Of a DNA stretch of 45,261 bases, positions 9,294-18,896 are shown piece by piece. Each line of letters begins with the position of its first letter. Position 1 is the stretch's first letter. The notes below the pieces were generated by a model that saw only the letters and a list, made by a program, of their open reading frames with translations, was not told the DNA's origin and did not search any database. The stretch comes from Amycolatopsis pithecellobii (GTDB lineage Bacteria; Actinomycetota; Actinomycetes; Mycobacteriales; Pseudonocardiaceae): contig NZ_WMBA01000063.1 of assembly GCF_009707865.1 (NCBI RefSeq), positions 1 through 45,261 of the forward strand, in the 5' to 3' direction. The position numbers and the translations under genes were made by a program.

Positions 9294-9793
9294 GGCGCGG
9301 GTTCCAGCAACAGGAGCGCCTGGCCGTGCTCGACGGATGTGCCGTCGGCGACGCAGATCTCCACCACCCGGCCGGCCCGGTCCGCCTCGACCGGGATCAT
9401 CAGCTTCATCGCCTCGATGATCGCGATCTGCTGGCCCGGCCGCACGAGGTCGCCCTCGGTCACGAACGGTTTCCCGCCGGGCTCCGGCGCCCGGTAGAAC
9501 GTGCCCACGGTGGCCGCGTTCACCGGCACCGTCCCCGCCGGGGACGCCGATCCGGCGGGTTCGGGGCGTGGCATCGGAAGCGCCTCCACCGGCGTCTCCA
9601 CGGGCGGCGCGGCGACCGGCACGGTGGCGGGGGCCAGCGGCCATTCCACCTCGATCGTGACCTCACCGGCGCGCACCCGCACCGCGCTCGGCAGCCGGGG
9701 GGCGTCGGCGCACAGCGCGATCACCTGTTCCCGCAGCACGTTCACCACTTCGTCCACTTCCCGCGGTGCGACGGTGTTTCCGTTGACGCTCAC
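9290..9793 (-). CDS. accB: Biotin carboxyl carrier protein of acetyl-CoA carboxylase
   Basis: 167 residues. There is an N-terminal helix, a Pro/Ala-rich linker at about residues 55-90, and a C-terminal biotinyl domain with VGTFYRAP and the biotinylation site EAMKLM, where Lys130 is the expected biotin attachment residue. It shuttles carboxyl groups from the biotin carboxylase to the carboxyltransferase. The GTG start at 9793 has GGAGAG upstream. It overlaps the stop of the AccDA gene and ends overlapping the AccC start, so expression is coupled. It is a clear member of the family. Confidence 0.94.
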   Translation of the reverse strand: MSVNGNTVAPREVDEVVNVLREQVIALCADAPRLPSAVRVRAGEVTIEVEWPLAPATVPVAAPPVETPVEALPMPRPEPAGSASPAGTVPVNAATVGTFYRAPEPGGKPFVTEGDLVRPGQQIAIIEAMKLMIPVEADRAGRVVEICVADGTSVEHGQALLLLEPAP

Positions 9794-11511
9794 CGAGTTC
9801 TCTCCGTTTCGTCCACAGTGGAGTCCAGCAGCACAGCACCGTTCGCACCGAAGCTGCGAAAACGCTTTCTGCGCGCCGTGACCAGGCTCATCTGGTCCAA
9901 TGGCACCAGCTTCGCCAGGCTCGCGGCGAGTGCGGCGCGCAGGTTGTCGGCGGCGCGCAGGTGGTCGGTGCCCGCGCCGCCATCGGGTTCGGGGACCACG
10001 CCGTCCACCACGCCCTGTGTCAGCAACGAACGGGCATCCACCCGCAACGCTTCGGCGGCCTGGGGTGCCGCGGCAGGGTCCTTCCACAGGATCGCCGCGC
10101 ACCCCTCCGCGCTGATCACCGAGTAGACGGCGTTGGCGCACATCAGAACCCGGTCGGCGAACGCCAGCGCGAGCGCACCGCCGCTGCCGCCCTCCCCGGT
10201 CACGACCGCGACGACCGGCACCGGCAACCCGGCCATCAGCTTGAGGTTCTCCGCGATCGCGACGGCCTGCCCGCGTTCCTCGGCCTCGATGCCGGGATAG
10301 GCACCGGCCGTGTCGATCAGGGTGATCACCGGCAGCCCGAGCTTGCCGGCGAGCCGCATGACCCGCGCCGCCTTGCGGTACCCGGCGGGGGTGGGCATGC
10401 CGTAGTTGCGTTCCGCGAGTTCGCCGGCGGTGTGGCCCTTCTGCGTGCCGATCAGCACGACCGGCTGCCCCTCGAACCGGCCGATCCCGGCCACCAGCGC
10501 CGGGCAGTCCTGTGACATCCGGTCGCCGTGCAGCTCGTGGAAATCCTCCAGCAGCATCGCCGCATAGTCCAGTGTGGACGGACGAGTCAGCTCGCGCGCG
10601 GCCCGCACGCAGTCCCACGGTGAGCGTTCCGGCAGCCGCGCCGGATCGGTGATGAGCGCACCGGCCGGGTCCCGCTGCACCGGGGGCACGCTCGCCGGGC
10701 GGCGGGTGGCCATCGACAGCAGCCGGCCGAGTGCCGGGCGCAGCGTGGCGCGCGGTGAGATCATGTCGATGATCCCGTGTGTCAGCAGGAATTCGGCGGT
10801 CTGGAAGCCTTCGGGCAGCGTCTGCTTGATCGTCTGCGCGATCACCCGTGGCCCGGCGAAACCGAGGCGCGCGCCCGGCTCGGCGATGATGATGTCGGTG
10901 GAGGTCGCATAGGAAGCCGCCACCCCGCCGAACGTCGGGTCGGTGATGAGCGAGACCGTCAGGATGCCGGCTTCGTCGAGCTGGCCCAGCGCCTGGCTGG
11001 TCTTCGCCATCTGCATCAGCGAAAGCACGCCCTCTTGCATGCGCGCCCCGCCGGAAGCGGTGACCAGCAGCAGCGGCGTGCGTTCGGCGAGCGCCACCTC
11101 GCACGCGCCGGTGATCGCTTCACCGACCGCGGTGCCGAGACTGCCGCCGAGGAACCGGAAATCCATCACGGCCACCACGACCGGGTTGCCCTCGATACGG
11201 CCACGCGCGCACAGCACGCCTTCCACCAGTCCGGTGCGTTCGCGCGCGTCGGCGAGCCGGCCGGCGTACGGCCGGGTGTCGGTGAACTCCAGTGGGTCGC
11301 TGTCGGACACCGCGAGTTCCAGCAGCCGCAACGATCCTTCGTCGAGCAGGCTGTCCAGTTGTTGCGCCGCGGTCAGCGGCGCGTGGTGGCCGCATTCCGG
11401 GCAGACCCGGCCGGCCTGGGCGAACCGCTTGCCGTACAACATTTTCCGGCAGCCGCCGCACAGCAGCCACGACGATGCTTCCTTCGGTTCGACCGTCTGC
11501 AGGGCGGTCAC
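9790..11511 (-). CDS. Fused acetyl-CoA carboxylase carboxyltransferase (AccD-AccA)
   Basis: 573 residues from the GTG at 11511, which overlaps the pfaD stop. The beta-like N-terminal half begins with a four-Cys zinc ribbon (Cys18, 21, 37, 40) and has [12 protein letters not shown] and [11 protein letters not shown]. The alpha-like C-terminal half has [34 protein letters not shown] and [12 protein letters not shown]. It transfers the carboxyl group from biotin to acetyl-CoA to give malonyl-CoA. In E. coli these are two proteins; here they are one chain. With AccB and AccC it makes a full heteromeric ACC inside the cluster, presumably to feed the PUFA-type synthase with malonyl-CoA. The zinc ribbon argues for a functional enzyme. 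Confidence 0.93.
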   Translation of the reverse strand: MTALQTVEPKEASSWLLCGGCRKMLYGKRFAQAGRVCPECGHHAPLTAAQQLDSLLDEGSLRLLELAVSDSDPLEFTDTRPYAGRLADARERTGLVEGVLCARGRIEGNPVVVAVMDFRFLGGSLGTAVGEAITGACEVALAERTPLLLVTASGGARMQEGVLSLMQMAKTSQALGQLDEAGILTVSLITDPTFGGVAASYATSTDIIIAEPGARLGFAGPRVIAQTIKQTLPEGFQTAEFLLTHGIIDMISPRATLRPALGRLLSMATRRPASVPPVQRDPAGALITDPARLPERSPWDCVRAARELTRPSTLDYAAMLLEDFHELHGDRMSQDCPALVAGIGRFEGQPVVLIGTQKGHTAGELAERNYGMPTPAGYRKAARVMRLAGKLGLPVITLIDTAGAYPGIEAEERGQAVAIAENLKLMAGLPVPVVAVVTGEGGSGGALALAFADRVLMCANAVYSVISAEGCAAILWKDPAAAPQAAEALRVDARSLLTQGVVDGVVPEPDGGAGTDHLRAADNLRAALAASLAKLVPLDQMSLVTARRKRFRSFGANGAVLLDSTVDETERTR

Positions 11512-13085
11512 CGGGTCACCTCCGTAAGGGGAGCGGGTACGTAGGTCGAGCACGCAGCGGGCAGCCGGACGCCGGCGGCGCGCAGCTGGTTGACGCGGGT
11601 GGTGAACGCGGCGCCGCGCATGATCTGGGTGGCCAGCTCCGCGACGTGCCGGTGGCCCCGCGCGGCGAGATAGGTGCCGGCGACCCATTCGTTGAACGCG
11701 CCCATCGCCGGGCCGCACCAGATCTGGTAGTCCGCGGTGCGTGCCGGGTCTTCGGCCATGCTCCAGCCCGACGACCGGCCGAGGTACCAGCGGAAGATCA
11801 ACGCCATGCGCCGCTTCGGGTTGCCCTCGGCACGGTCGATCTGCTCCGGGTCACGTTCGCGGAAGTAGCGCACGCAGTCGGTCCACACCTCGTCGAAGGA
11901 CCGCTGGAAGATCCGCTGTTCCAGGTCCGCGCGGTCGGCGGCGGGAATGTCGCCGATCCCGTCGAACGCGCGGTAGGCGTCGTACAACCGCCGGGCGCGG
12001 CTCGCGAACATGGTGCCACGCTTGAGGACCTGCACGTCGACACCGAGCTCGAACATGTCCGAGGACGGCGCCATCTCGGTGTCGGCACTGCCGGCCTGTG
12101 CCAGCAATCGTTTCGCCGCGCCGGACTGGTCCGCCTCCAGCGAAGCCTGATTGATGGATCCGGTGACGACGTAGGAAGCGCCGAGCGCGAAGGCCGCGGC
12201 TGCCGCGGCCGGGGTACCGATGCCGCCCGCGGCGCCGATCCGGACCGGCCGCGGGTAAGCGCTTTCCCGCCACACCCGGTCCCGCAACGCGATCAGCGAG
12301 GGCACCAGCACCGGCAGCGGACGGCGGTCGGTGTGCCCGCCCGAGTCGGCTTCGGCGGTGATGTCGTCGGCCATCGGCACCGCCGCGGCGAGTTCCGCCT
12401 GCTCCGCGGTGATCTCACCGGCGGCGAGCAGCTCACGCACCGCACCCGCCGGCGCGGGACGGAGGAACCGCTCGGCGACCTCGGCGCGGGAGACCTTGGC
12501 GATCACCTTGTTCCGGGTCACGATCCGCCCGTCGCGGTCGCGGCCGAGCCCGGCGAGCCGGTACTTGACCACCTGCGGGGTGAGGTCGATGAACGCGGAC
12601 GCTTCGACGCAGCGGACCTCGTTGCGCAGGCAGGCGTCCACAATGGCCCGTTCGAGGGCGGGTTCGCTGGGACTGTGGATCAGGTTGCAGGAAAACGGTT
12701 TTCCGCCCACGGCGTGGCGGATCGCGGCGAGGGCGTCGTCGATCTTCGCCGGCACCACCCCGGCGGCACCGAACGACGCGAGGAAGCCCGCCCCCGCGAG
12801 CGCGGTGACCAGCCGGACCGACGCGATCCCGTTCGCCATCGCGCCTGCCTGGTAGGCGTGGCGCACCTCGTGGTGGGCACGGAAGTCCGGGTCCCCGAGT
12901 GATTCCGGCGGCAGCGCGGGAACCGCGGCGAGCACCTGCGCACGCCGTGCCGTGCCGGCATCCGTGGTGACGGCGATCCCGCCACCGTCGCGGACGACGA
13001 ACACCGGACTATCTAAAGTGGACAGCTGCTGGTAGATCGACGCCTCGTCCCTGGCCAGTGCCGGTGACGTGATTGCAATGCTCAC
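11508..13085 (-). CDS. pfaD: PfaD-family trans-acting enoyl reductase
   Basis: 525 residues, the normal PfaD length. It is a TIM-barrel flavoprotein with [23 protein letters not shown], the FMN-phosphate region [16 protein letters not shown] followed by [12 protein letters not shown], and the long C-terminal [11 protein letters not shown] helical part. In PUFA synthases PfaD reduces enoyl intermediates in trans. The GTG start at 13085 begins a run of four GTGA-coupled genes (pfaD, accDA, accB, accC) ending with the acyl-CoA synthetase. Its presence supports calling the left-edge PKS PfaA-like. The upstream LysR gene ends 54 bases away and may be co-transcribed. Confidence 0.95.
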   Translation of the reverse strand: MSIAITSPALARDEASIYQQLSTLDSPVFVVRDGGGIAVTTDAGTARRAQVLAAVPALPPESLGDPDFRAHHEVRHAYQAGAMANGIASVRLVTALAGAGFLASFGAAGVVPAKIDDALAAIRHAVGGKPFSCNLIHSPSEPALERAIVDACLRNEVRCVEASAFIDLTPQVVKYRLAGLGRDRDGRIVTRNKVIAKVSRAEVAERFLRPAPAGAVRELLAAGEITAEQAELAAAVPMADDITAEADSGGHTDRRPLPVLVPSLIALRDRVWRESAYPRPVRIGAAGGIGTPAAAAAAFALGASYVVTGSINQASLEADQSGAAKRLLAQAGSADTEMAPSSDMFELGVDVQVLKRGTMFASRARRLYDAYRAFDGIGDIPAADRADLEQRIFQRSFDEVWTDCVRYFRERDPEQIDRAEGNPKRRMALIFRWYLGRSSGWSMAEDPARTADYQIWCGPAMGAFNEWVAGTYLAARGHRHVAELATQIMRGAAFTTRVNQLRAAGVRLPAACSTYVPAPLTEVTR

Positions 13086-13139
13086 GGCGTCGATTCTTCG
13101 GTCAAGTGGGAACCGCGGTCAACGGATGCGGGCGGGAAG

Positions 13140-14072
13140 TCATGAGCCGATTGAGTTGCGTAATGGCGGGCCGGGAAACGGCCCCACGGCGTCGAGACAG
13201 GACAGAAAGGAGTTCCGCAGCTGGTTGTTCTGCCCCTCCCGCCAGGCCGCGTACAGGTCGACCACCGGCACAGGGTCGTAGAGCTGGACCGGGACCACCT
13301 GCGCGCCGCCCACGACGGCACCCGCCAGCATGGCCCGGGAAACCGAGGCGAAACCGACGACTGGCCGTGCTGTGACAAGGATTTCGATCGCGCTGGGGTC
13401 CTCCAGCTCATAGGCGACCTTGAGCCGGATCCCGGCCTGGTCGGCGCCGCGCACGATGGCGTCGTACATCGCCGGGGACAGCTGCCGTTGGAACAGCACA
13501 CAAGTCTGCCCGGCCAGCTCGGCGAACGGAACCCCGGGTCGGCCCGCCCATTTGTGCGTGCGCCCCACCACCGCGACCATCGACAGCCGTAACAGCAAGC
13601 GGTGCTGGAACTTCGAGGTAACCGGGCGCCCGTAGACCAATGCCACGTCGAGTGCGCCATCACCGAGCGCTCGCAGCTGCCCCCCGGTGCTTTTCTCCTC
13701 CAGCACCACCGTGACGTCCGGGAAGTCGGTCTGCATCTTCTCCAGCGCGGCGGGCAGAACATGTTGCCCTGCCGGGAAGTTGTAGCCGACGCGGATCGTG
13801 CCGGACCGCCCTGCCGCCGCCTCACGCGCCGACCGGCCCGCCTTCTCCACCTGGCGTATGAGGATGCGCGCCTCGACCTCGAACGCCTTTCCGGCACGGG
13901 TGAGCCGCACCTCGTGCGTCGTCCGGGACACCAGCTCGACGCCCAGCGTGCGTTCCAGGCGCTGCAGCTGCTGGCTGAGCGACGGCTGGGTCAGGTGCAG
14001 TTTCGCCGCCGCACGGCCGAAATGCAGTTCGTCGGCGATCGCGAGGAAGGCGAGCACGTGCCGGAATTCCAT
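13140..14072 (-). CDS. LysR-family transcriptional regulator, copy 1
   Basis: 310 residues. An N-terminal winged helix-turn-helix (FGRAAAKLHL, then LTQPSLSQQLQRLE) is followed by a periplasmic-binding-like effector domain with RVGYNFPAGQHVLP. The ATG at 14072 has GGAGGTG just upstream. It is strongly similar along its length to the LysR protein at 23681-24634. Copy A of the recurrent motif lies 22 bases upstream of its start, consistent with autoregulation. It probably controls the pfaD-acc operon or the whole cluster in response to an unidentified ligand. The family is certain; the targets are inferred. Confidence 0.93.
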   Translation of the reverse strand: MEFRHVLAFLAIADELHFGRAAAKLHLTQPSLSQQLQRLERTLGVELVSRTTHEVRLTRAGKAFEVEARILIRQVEKAGRSAREAAAGRSGTIRVGYNFPAGQHVLPAALEKMQTDFPDVTVVLEEKSTGGQLRALGDGALDVALVYGRPVTSKFQHRLLLRLSMVAVVGRTHKWAGRPGVPFAELAGQTCVLFQRQLSPAMYDAIVRGADQAGIRLKVAYELEDPSAIEILVTARPVVGFASVSRAMLAGAVVGGAQVVPVQLYDPVPVVDLYAAWREGQNNQLRNSFLSCLDAVGPFPGPPLRNSIGS

Positions 14073-14094
14073 CACCACCTCCGCGTGTGGTGGC

Positions 14095-14115
14095 GTTACC
14101 GATCCGGCCGGAAGC
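14095..14115 (-). promoter_or_regulatory. Copy A of the recurrent cluster motif
   Basis: Read on the minus strand this contains CGGCCGGATCGGTAAC, the best fit to the shared motif. It ends 22 bases before the LysR copy 1 start codon, between that gene and the end of the upstream hydrolase gene. Copies B and D sit at nearly the same distance (21 and 24 bases) from their start codons and in the same orientation. It may be an operator or a promoter element. Confidence 0.45.
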
Positions 14116-14124
14116 GGGCCGGGC

Positions 14125-14991
14125 TCACCGCGGTGGGGTGCCGTCGGTGATCCAGGCGGCCACCACCGGGGCGAGGATGTCGCTGTCCTTGATCCACGCG
14201 GCATGCCCGATGTGGCGCAGGCCGGAAGACTCGTCGACATGCCAGCGGGTGATGTTCGCCGAAGGTAGCCGACCGCACAGGAACCGGACCGTGGATTCGG
14301 GCCCCAGCCGGTCCGCCTCGAGCGAAATAGCCAGGTATGGCAAGGAAAGTGCGCGCAGCAGACCGTCGTAGTCACGGGTGCTGCGGCGAGGGCGGAACCG
14401 TCCGGTCCGCGCGTAACGTGCCCAGTCGAGCATCACCCCGGCGGTCATCGGCCCGATTCCGCCACCGCCGGGCCAGCGCCCGCGCAACCGGGTCACCAGG
14501 TCGACATAGCGTGCCGTGGCCAGCATTTCCGCCCACCGTCCGGCGGGGAACGAGCGCCAGTAGACCGAGCCGGTGCCGATCGTGGTGACGCTGGTGACGC
14601 GCTCCGGTTCCGCCGCCGAGAACAGCAGTGCGAGCTGTCCGCCGAGGCTGTGCCCGAACAAATGCAGCGGCACACCCGGGAATCGCTTGGTCACCGCGTC
14701 CGTCACGGCGGGCAGATCGGTCTCGATCAGTTCGCGGTAGCCGAAGTCCGGGCCCTGTCCCAGCGCGGGTGTGCTGTCGCCCTGTGCCCGCAGATCCACG
14801 GTGGCGGCCGAAAGTCCCGCCTCCTGCAACGCTTTCATCAGCGGTAGGTAGAACTTCGCCTTGATCGCCATGGCCGGCAGGATGAGTACGACCGGCGCAG
14901 TCGCGCCGGCCGGCAGCACCCGCAGCGCGAGGCTGGCGCCGTCCGGCATTTCGACGGTGCTGTATTCCAGCCCGGGAACGTCGATCTTCAT
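14125..14991 (-). CDS. Alpha/beta hydrolase (serine aminopeptidase/lysophospholipase-like)
   Basis: 288 residues from the ATG at 14991, which has GGAGGGGGC directly before it; an upstream ATG at 15015 lacks such a site. The nucleophile elbow LFGHSLGG holds Ser115, and the C-terminal RHIGHAAW likely carries the catalytic His. A VDLRAQGDS segment matches the usual loop after strand 4. There is no signal peptide or membrane segment. It overlaps the stop of the upstream thioesterase gene (ATGA) and is probably an acyl or ester hydrolase working with it in chain release. The substrate is unknown. Confidence 0.86.
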   Translation of the reverse strand: MKIDVPGLEYSTVEMPDGASLALRVLPAGATAPVVLILPAMAIKAKFYLPLMKALQEAGLSAATVDLRAQGDSTPALGQGPDFGYRELIETDLPAVTDAVTKRFPGVPLHLFGHSLGGQLALLFSAAEPERVTSVTTIGTGSVYWRSFPAGRWAEMLATARYVDLVTRLRGRWPGGGGIGPMTAGVMLDWARYARTGRFRPRRSTRDYDGLLRALSLPYLAISLEADRLGPESTVRFLCGRLPSANITRWHVDESSGLRHIGHAAWIKDSDILAPVVAAWITDGTPPR

Positions 14992-15512
14992 GCCCCCTCC
15001 GAAGCCATCGTGCACACGTAGTCCAAAGTGACCTTGCCGACCAGCACGTCGTTCGCGTCGTACATCAGCGCCCGGCCATCCACCTCGACGCGCTGGTCTC
15101 CGGCGGCGGCCAGTACGGTCCGGATGTCGCGCGGGTCCAGCATGCCGATCGCGCGGATCCGGCCCAGCGCGGGCTTACGGAAGGAGATCCGCGCGTCGCG
15201 CAGCACGAATGAGCCGATCGAACCCAGCGCCGGGACGGCCGCGCCGACGAACGCGCACGCCCCTGCGATGTCGGCGGCCAGGAACAGGGCACCCGCGTGC
15301 ACGGTCCGCATGTGGTTACCCAGCTGAGGTTCGTCGGGAATCTCGGCGATCGCCCGGTCCGGGCCCAGTTCGGTGACCTCCACCCCCGCATGCGAGCCGA
15401 ACGGGATGAGCCGGCCGACAATGCGCCGCAGGAGCTCGTAGTCCGGGTTGCCGGGATCCACGGCCGCGAACACCGCGCCGAATCCCCCCGGTGCCTTCGC
15501 CTCAGTTGTCAT
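14988..15512 (-). CDS. Hotdog-fold thioesterase (DUF4442/YiiD-like), copy 2
   Basis: 174 residues from the ATG at 15512, preceded by GAGGG; an ATG three codons upstream has no ribosome site. The active-site helix region is NHMRTVHAGALFLAAD, followed by FVLRDARISFRKPALGRIRA. It is paralogous to the protein at 5861-6391. It is the first gene of a leftward pair with the alpha/beta hydrolase and is divergent from the desaturase operon. It probably hydrolyses acyl-ACP or acyl-CoA intermediates of the cluster. Confidence 0.85.
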   Translation of the reverse strand: MTTEAKAPGGFGAVFAAVDPGNPDYELLRRIVGRLIPFGSHAGVEVTELGPDRAIAEIPDEPQLGNHMRTVHAGALFLAADIAGACAFVGAAVPALGSIGSFVLRDARISFRKPALGRIRAIGMLDPRDIRTVLAAAGDQRVEVDGRALMYDANDVLVGKVTLDYVCTMASEGA

Positions 15513-15560
15513 GGCCCTCATTGCGCCAGAGACGGGTGCCGTATCCCAGGGGCGATTATC

Positions 15561-15580
15561 AGAACCAATCGGTCGAGTGC
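15561..15580 (-). promoter_or_regulatory. Copy H, degenerate match to the recurrent cluster motif
   Basis: On the minus strand this reads CTCGACCGATTGGTTCT, which resembles copy D (TTCGGCCGGATTGGTCAC) with one missing base. It lies in the 119-base divergent region between the thioesterase at 15512 and the desaturase at 15632, 48 bases before the thioesterase start. It is weak alone but is in the right kind of place. Confidence 0.25.
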
Positions 15581-15619
15581 GGTCGACTCGCGGCCGGGGT
15601 TGACCGTCGTTTCCCTGCT

Positions 15620-15634
15620 TACGCTCAGCCCGTG
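15620..15634 (+). promoter_or_regulatory. Possible leaderless promoter of the desaturase operon
   Basis: TACGCT (15620-15625) fits the actinobacterial -10 pattern TANNNT and lies 6 bases before the GTG at 15632. No Shine-Dalgarno precedes that GTG. The spacing fits a transcript that starts at or next to the start codon. A TTGACC at 15600 is too close to be a standard -35 (14-base spacer). Confidence 0.35.
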
Positions 15635-16570
15635 TCCGAAGACATCGCCCGTGAACCCCGCCGGAAAGTCATCAGCAGCCCGTACCTGCACAAGCTGCAG
15701 CGCCGGCATTTCCTGCTGTTCGACATCCTGCCCATCGTCGGCACCGCGGCCGCTTTCGCCTTCCTCGCCGTGCATCCCTTCGGCAGCACCGAAATCGTCC
15801 TGCTGGTTTCGCTGTGGTTACTGACCGGGCTCGGCGTGACGGCCGGATATCACCGGCTGTTCACCCATCGTACGTTCAAGGCCGCGCCTGCCGTGGTGGC
15901 CGCGCTCGGCGTGCTGGGCTCCATGGCGGGCCAGGGCGGGGTGATCTCCTGGGTGGCGCTGCACCGCCGCCATCACGAGTGCAGCGACCGGGAAGGCGAC
16001 CCGCACTCGCCGAACCTGTCCGGGCACGGCCTCAAAGGACGGGTGAAAGGCCTTGCGCACTCGCACTTTCTGTGGATGCGCCGGCACGAGTACCCGAACA
16101 TCGTGCACTACGCCCCGGACCTGCTGAAAGACCGGCTGATCGTCAAGATCGCCCGCTACTACTATCACTGGGTCGTACTGGGCCTGCTGATTCCCGCGCT
16201 CATCGGCGGACTGGTCGCGATGAGCTGGACCGGCGCGGTGAGCGGCTTGCTGTGGGGCGGGCTCGCCCGGATCTTCATCCTGGAGCACATCGTGTGGGCG
16301 ATCAACTCGTTCCTGCACATGTTCGGCACCAAACCGTACGAGTCGCGCGAGAACAGCCGCAACGGCGCGATCTTCGCGCTGGTGACGCTCGGCGAGGCGT
16401 GGCACAACAACCATCATGCGTTCCCGGAGTCCCCGTCGTTCGGGTTGGACTGGTACCGCCTGGACCCGGGCTTCTGGCTCATCAAGCTGCTCGCGGTCTG
16501 CGGTCTCGCCTGGGATCTCAAGCTCCCCACGGACGAGCGGCGGGCCGCGAAGCGGATCGTCCCGGCGTAG
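15632..16570 (+). CDS. Membrane fatty-acyl desaturase (delta-9/acetylenase-type)
   Basis: 312 residues from the GTG at 15632; earlier in-frame starts run through the divergent control region and were rejected. The three histidine boxes of integral-membrane diiron desaturases are present: HRLFTH (from His74), HRRHH (His111, 114, 115) and HNNHH (His258, 261, 262). Hydrophobic segments surround them, with about four membrane passes. It would insert a double bond, or a triple bond if it acts as an acetylenase, into an acyl-CoA or acyl-ACP. It is followed 6 bases later by a free ACP, and a FAAL lies in the same operon. Family relatives with that partnership act on ACP-bound chains. Product unsaturation position is unknown. 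Confidence 0.92.
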   Translation: MSEDIAREPRRKVISSPYLHKLQRRHFLLFDILPIVGTAAAFAFLAVHPFGSTEIVLLVSLWLLTGLGVTAGYHRLFTHRTFKAAPAVVAALGVLGSMAGQGGVISWVALHRRHHECSDREGDPHSPNLSGHGLKGRVKGLAHSHFLWMRRHEYPNIVHYAPDLLKDRLIVKIARYYYHWVVLGLLIPALIGGLVAMSWTGAVSGLLWGGLARIFILEHIVWAINSFLHMFGTKPYESRENSRNGAIFALVTLGEAWHNNHHAFPESPSFGLDWYRLDPGFWLIKLLAVCGLAWDLKLPTDERRAAKRIVPA

Positions 16571-16576
16571 AAGGAA

Positions 16577-16846
16577 ATGACCACAATGGACACCAGTCAG
16601 GAAGCCATCGCCCGGTGGTGCCAGGAGTACGTGGCCGAGCTGCTCGAGGTGCCGGCGTCCTCCCTCGGGCTGGACACGGATTTCGACAAGCTGGGCATCG
16701 ACTCCGCGCTCGCGGTCTCGCTGTTGATGGAGGTCGAAGAGCGCTATGACGTCGACCTTTCCCCCGAGACGCTGTTCGAGAACCCGAACCTGAACGCGGT
16801 CGCGGCCTACCTGCACGAGCAGCTGCGGCAGCGCGTGGCACCATGA
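16577..16846 (+). CDS. Free-standing acyl carrier protein, cassette A
   Basis: 89 residues with the phosphopantetheine attachment site LGIDSALAVSLL (Ser43) and the acidic helix-rich ACP fold. AAGGA precedes the ATG. It sits between the desaturase and a cyclopropane-synthase-like methyltransferase, with an ATGA overlap to the latter. It probably carries the acyl chain supplied by the FAAL at 19589 and presents it to the desaturase, methyltransferase and P450. It is distinct in sequence from the ACP at 26461, which suggests each serves its own partners. Confidence 0.93.
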   Translation: MTTMDTSQEAIARWCQEYVAELLEVPASSLGLDTDFDKLGIDSALAVSLLMEVEERYDVDLSPETLFENPNLNAVAAYLHEQLRQRVAP

Positions 16847-17679
16847 CCGGCGCCGCCGCGATCCGGCATCACTACGATGTCGGCAACGACTTCTTCCGGC
16901 TGTGGCTGGACGATTCGCTGACCTACTCGTGCGCGATGCCACGAGGGGACGACACCTTGCACGAGGCGCAGGAACGCAAGCTGCGCCACCACCTCGACGC
17001 CGTCCATGCGTCCGAAGTGGACAGTGTGCTCGACATCGGTTGCGGCTGGGGCGCGATTCTCGCCCGGCTGCCCGGAACGTGCCGGGGCGTGGGCCTCACG
17101 CTCAGCGTGGAGCAGGCGGCCCACGTCTCGCGCACCTACCCCGATGCGGAGGTTCGCGTCGAGAGCTGGACGGAGTACGAACCGGACGCGCGGTTCGGCG
17201 GGATCATCTCCATCGGCGCCTTCGAGCATTTCGCCCGGCCGGGGCAGTCGCCGGCGGAGAAGATCGGCGTGTACCGCGATTTCTTCACCCGCTGCCGGGA
17301 CTGGCTGAGTGCCGACGGCGCCTTGTCACTACAGACGATCGCCTACGCGAACATGGCACGCGAGGACGCGAGCCGGTTCATGCAGGAGGAGATCTTTCCC
17401 GACGCCGACCTGCCGACACTGGCCGAGATCACCGCGGCCGCCCAGGGAGTGCTCGAGGTCCACTCCGGACACAACGGCAGGCTGGAGTACGCGTGGACCT
17501 GTGAGCAGTGGGCGCGGCGGTTGCGGGCCCGCCGCGCCGAAGCCGTCGCGCTGGTCGGCCCCGAGGTCGTCGAGCGGTACGAGCGGTACCTCAAGCTGTC
17601 CGCGGTCGGCTTCCGGATGGGCAAGATCTGCCTGTACCGCCTGGTGTTCCGGCCGTATCCGACGCGGTGGTCGCGGTGA
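16843..17679 (+). CDS. Cyclopropane-fatty-acid-synthase-like SAM methyltransferase, cassette A
   Basis: 278 residues. The opening HYDVGNDFFRLWLDDS followed by LTYSCA is the signature of cyclopropane-fatty-acid and mycolic-acid methyltransferases. VLDIGCGWGAI is SAM motif I and SIGAFEHF a catalytic-region motif. Such enzymes transfer a methylene or methyl from SAM to a cis double bond, giving cyclopropane or branched methyl groups. The start overlaps the ACP stop, which suggests the substrate may be an ACP-bound unsaturated chain made by the adjacent desaturase. At 278 residues it is close in size to the mycolic-acid type and shorter than E. coli Cfa. Confidence 0.9.
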   Translation: MTGAAAIRHHYDVGNDFFRLWLDDSLTYSCAMPRGDDTLHEAQERKLRHHLDAVHASEVDSVLDIGCGWGAILARLPGTCRGVGLTLSVEQAAHVSRTYPDAEVRVESWTEYEPDARFGGIISIGAFEHFARPGQSPAEKIGVYRDFFTRCRDWLSADGALSLQTIAYANMAREDASRFMQEEIFPDADLPTLAEITAAAQGVLEVHSGHNGRLEYAWTCEQWARRLRARRAEAVALVGPEVVERYERYLKLSAVGFRMGKICLYRLVFRPYPTRWSR

Positions 17680-18896
17680 GGGTCAGGTTCAACCCGTTCA
17701 GTGCCGAGTTCCGCCGCGATCCGTATCCGCAGTACCGGCGGTTGCGGGAAACCCAGCCGGTGCACCGGACCTTGGGCATGTGGGTGCTCACCCGGCACGC
17801 CGACGTGCGGGCCGTGCTGCGGGACCGCACGTTCAGCGCGGACCTCATCCCGCGGCAGGTCAGCAAGCAGGCCGGCCGGGTGTCGGGTGAGAACGTGGCC
17901 CGCATCGAACGCCTCGGCCGCAAGTCACTGGTGTTCACCGACAATCCCGATCACGCGCGACTGCGCGGCCTGGTGAACCGGGTGTTCACCGGCCCGGCCG
18001 TGGCCGCGCTCCGGCCGCTGGTGCACGAGATCGCCGGCCGGCTGGTCGAAAAGGCTTGCGCCGGCACGGAAATCGACGTCATCTCCGACCTCGCCGCGCC
18101 CCTTCCGGTCACGGTGCTGTGCGAGTGGATGGCGTTGCCGGCCGGCTTGCGGGACAACGTCGCCGGCTGGACGCATGACATCCGGTTCCTGCTCGAACCC
18201 GGCCTGATGCGCGGTGACGACTTCACCCACGTGTGCGAGGTCGTCGAGAACTTCGTGCAGGCACTGGAAGAAGTCGTCGACGAGCGGCGGTCACGGCCGG
18301 GCGGTGATCTGATCAGCAGGCTGCTCACCGCGCGCACCGCCGGTGGTGACCGGCTCAGCGACGAGGAACTGGTGTTCGTGTGCATCATGTGCTTCGTCGC
18401 GGGGAACGAAACCACCAAGTCACTCATCGGCAACGCCCTGCTGGCCCTGCTGCGGAATCCGGACCAGCTCGCGCTGTTGCGGACGAACCCGGAACTGGTG
18501 GGGTCCACAGTGGACGAGGCGTTGCGGTACGACAGCCCACTGCAGCTGACCAAGCGCCTCACCACGCGGGAAGTCGAAATCGGCGGCACCCGGATTCCCG
18601 AGGGTGAGCAGGTGTTGCTGTGTCTCGGCGGGGCGAACCGCGATTTCGACGTGTTCGACCGGCCGGACGAGTTCGACATCACGCGTACCGCGCACGGGCA
18701 TCTCGCGTTCGGCTACGGCATGCACGGCTGCCTCGGCGGGATGCTCGCCGAACTACAGGCCCGCACCGTGCTTGCCTGCCTGCTGCGGCGCACCGAGACC
18801 ATCGAGTCCCGCACGGACGAGTTCGAATGGCAGGACCACAGCTTCATCGTGCGGGGACTGCGCAGCCTCCCCGTCACGGTGCGGAGTGCCGGATGA
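17676..18896 (+). CDS. Cytochrome P450, cassette A first copy
   Basis: 406 residues from the GTG at 17676, which overlaps the methyltransferase stop. The I-helix is FVAGNETTK, the ExxR motif EALR, and the heme loop FGYGMHGCLGG with the thiolate ligand Cys352. It is a soluble bacterial class I P450 that needs ferredoxin and reductase from elsewhere, since none are encoded in the window. It likely oxidises the ACP-bound or free fatty chain. The next gene (type II thioesterase) overlaps its stop, so it belongs firmly to the operon. Confidence 0.94.
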   Translation: MRVRFNPFSAEFRRDPYPQYRRLRETQPVHRTLGMWVLTRHADVRAVLRDRTFSADLIPRQVSKQAGRVSGENVARIERLGRKSLVFTDNPDHARLRGLVNRVFTGPAVAALRPLVHEIAGRLVEKACAGTEIDVISDLAAPLPVTVLCEWMALPAGLRDNVAGWTHDIRFLLEPGLMRGDDFTHVCEVVENFVQALEEVVDERRSRPGGDLISRLLTARTAGGDRLSDEELVFVCIMCFVAGNETTKSLIGNALLALLRNPDQLALLRTNPELVGSTVDEALRYDSPLQLTKRLTTREVEIGGTRIPEGEQVLLCLGGANRDFDVFDRPDEFDITRTAHGHLAFGYGMHGCLGGMLAELQARTVLACLLRRTETIESRTDEFEWQDHSFIVRGLRSLPVTVRSAG

